Source: Chthoniobacterales bacterium (GTDB taxonomy: Bacteria > Verrucomicrobiota > Verrucomicrobiia > Chthoniobacterales > UBA10450). From it: a stretch of 52,667 nucleotides of DNA. A program made the translations under genes and the position numbers. The notes below the pieces were generated by a model. That model was given only the letters and a program-made list of their open reading frames with translations, was not told the DNA's origin and did not search any database. Within the stretch, counting starts at the first letter, position 1. Each line of letters opens with the position of its first letter. The stretch covers positions 1-52,667 of the forward strand of contig JACDCC010000191.1 of NCBI GenBank assembly GCA_013694595.1. Reading direction: 5' to 3'. Below, in pieces: positions 52,039 to 52,667 of this stretch.

Positions 52039-52667
52039 ATGTTTAACGCCTTGCTCGAGTCGCAAAGAGCCGCCGTCACGGTTTTTGTCTTCTTTGCGGT
52101 CTTCCTCGTCGCGATTGCGATCGGGCGCCTTCTGAAGCGTCGCGCGGCGGTGCGTTTCGGCGCCGCGTTCAAGCTCTTCTGCCTCACGCTCGCATCCTAT
52201 GCAGCACTCGTCGTTTATGGCGCCGACACCTCGTGGCGCGGGCATGTCGGCGCTGGCCTGGTTCTTCTGAGCACCACCGTGGTGGTGGCGTTGTTGAACC
52301 GTTACCTGTGGGATTATTACTACGGCACCCAGCGAAACGTCGTGATCCCGCGCCTGCTGCGCGACTTCGTGGCGGTCATCCTGTTCGTGATCGCGCTGTT
52401 CCTGGTGTTGAGCATCGGGTACCGGGCGCAGGGCGAACTTAAAGGCCTCCTCGCCGGGTCCGGGGTCGCGGCGATCATCCTCGGCTTCGGAATGCAGAAC
52501 CTGCTCAGCACGCTGGTTGCGGGAGCGGAGCTGCAGCTCGGGCGTCCTTACAAAGTCGGTGACTGGCTGAAGATCGGCGAGCACATCGGCCAGGTGACCG
52601 AGATCAATTGGGCCGACACCATCCTGCGCACGAATGACGCGATCTCGATGGAAATTCCTAACAACAA
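52039..52667 (+). CDS. Mechanosensitive ion channel MscS family protein (3' end outside window)
   Basis: 209 codons from an ATG at 52039, then the window ends. Three hydrophobic segments (about 13-30, 42-60, 68-86) precede another at about 110-130 and the conserved pore helix: LLAGSGVAAIILGFGMQNLL with the Gly/Ala pattern of the MscS TM3. The start of the beta domain follows (QLGRPYKVGDWLKIGE, GQVTEINWADTILRT). A regulatory domain downstream cannot be excluded. Acts as an osmotic relief valve in the inner membrane. Confidence 0.9.
   Translation, partial: MFNALLESQRAAVTVFVFFAVFLVAIAIGRLLKRRAAVRFGAAFKLFCLTLASYAALVVYGADTSWRGHVGAGLVLLSTTVVVALLNRYLWDYYYGTQRNVVIPRLLRDFVAVILFVIALFLVLSIGYRAQGELKGLLAGSGVAAIILGFGMQNLLSTLVAGAELQLGRPYKVGDWLKIGEHIGQVTEINWADTILRTNDAISMEIPNN

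Noticed and set aside
1-52667. CRISPR arrays, tRNA or rRNA genes
   Set aside because: No regularly spaced direct repeats and no tRNA cloverleaf or rRNA-like segments were recognised by eye; a covariance search was not possible.

Overview
The window is about 52.7 kb of GC-rich, gene-dense chromosomal DNA with housekeeping genes on both strands and no sign of plasmid or phage backbone. Several features point to a member of the Verrucomicrobiota (inference): a Gld-type ABC cassette with a DUF4340 protein, a GxxExxY protein, a Dop/ARC pair of the Pup/UBact type, an omega subunit with a divergent sequence, and small palindromic repeats of the kind found in Spartobacteria-like genomes. No tRNA, rRNA or CRISPR array was seen.

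Layout. 1-6.2 kb: the 3' part of an HtrA-type protease, then a co-directional cassette of ABC ATPase, ABC-2 permease, GldG-like protein and DUF4340 protein. 6.3-10.5 kb (minus): UbiE/MenG methyltransferase, an HNH nuclease, and two PilT-family ATPases separated by a GxxExxY gene whose ends lie in 32-bp inverted repeats. 10.6-12.1 kb (minus): a three-gene envelope/stress cluster resembling yqjD-yqjE-yqjK, then infA. 12.2-18.8 kb (minus): a DCC1/lipase-maturation-factor fusion carrying a palindromic repeat inside its coding sequence, exonuclease III, a beta-CASP metallo-hydrolase, a CHASE2 protein and nadA. 18.8-25.6 kb: proC (no normal start codon), an alpha/beta hydrolase with two mutually compensating frameshifts, aroE, glnS, gltX and tilS.

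25.6-30.7 kb: a TetR regulator with a 20-bp perfect palindromic operator in front of it, followed by an RND adaptor and pump. 30.7-36.5 kb: a YihY/BrkB membrane protein, small membrane and hypothetical proteins, a probable omega subunit, a gene that looks like an FmdB-STAS chimera, a glycine-zipper protein with a clear terminator, an SDR oxidoreductase, holA and a DUF4870 protein. 36.6-42.5 kb: aroB, an N-acetylmuramoyl-L-alanine amidase, a YmdB-type phosphodiesterase, infC with a non-AUG start, a DsbA-fold protein and a rhomboid protease. 42.6-52.7 kb: glycogen phosphorylase, dop, a LuxR-type regulator, the proteasomal ATPase arc/mpa, a broken M2 (ACE-like) peptidase gene, a DUF423 protein and the start of an MscS-type channel.

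The most notable points are the Dop + ARC pair without any Pup/UBact, proteasome or ligase gene nearby; the GxxExxY cassette that has slotted between two pilus-retraction ATPase genes and supplies the stop codon of one of them; the REPIN-like palindrome read through as protein; and the apparent FmdB-STAS fusion. Several indels fall in homopolymers (hydrolase, M2 peptidase), so uncorrected sequencing error must be considered for those.
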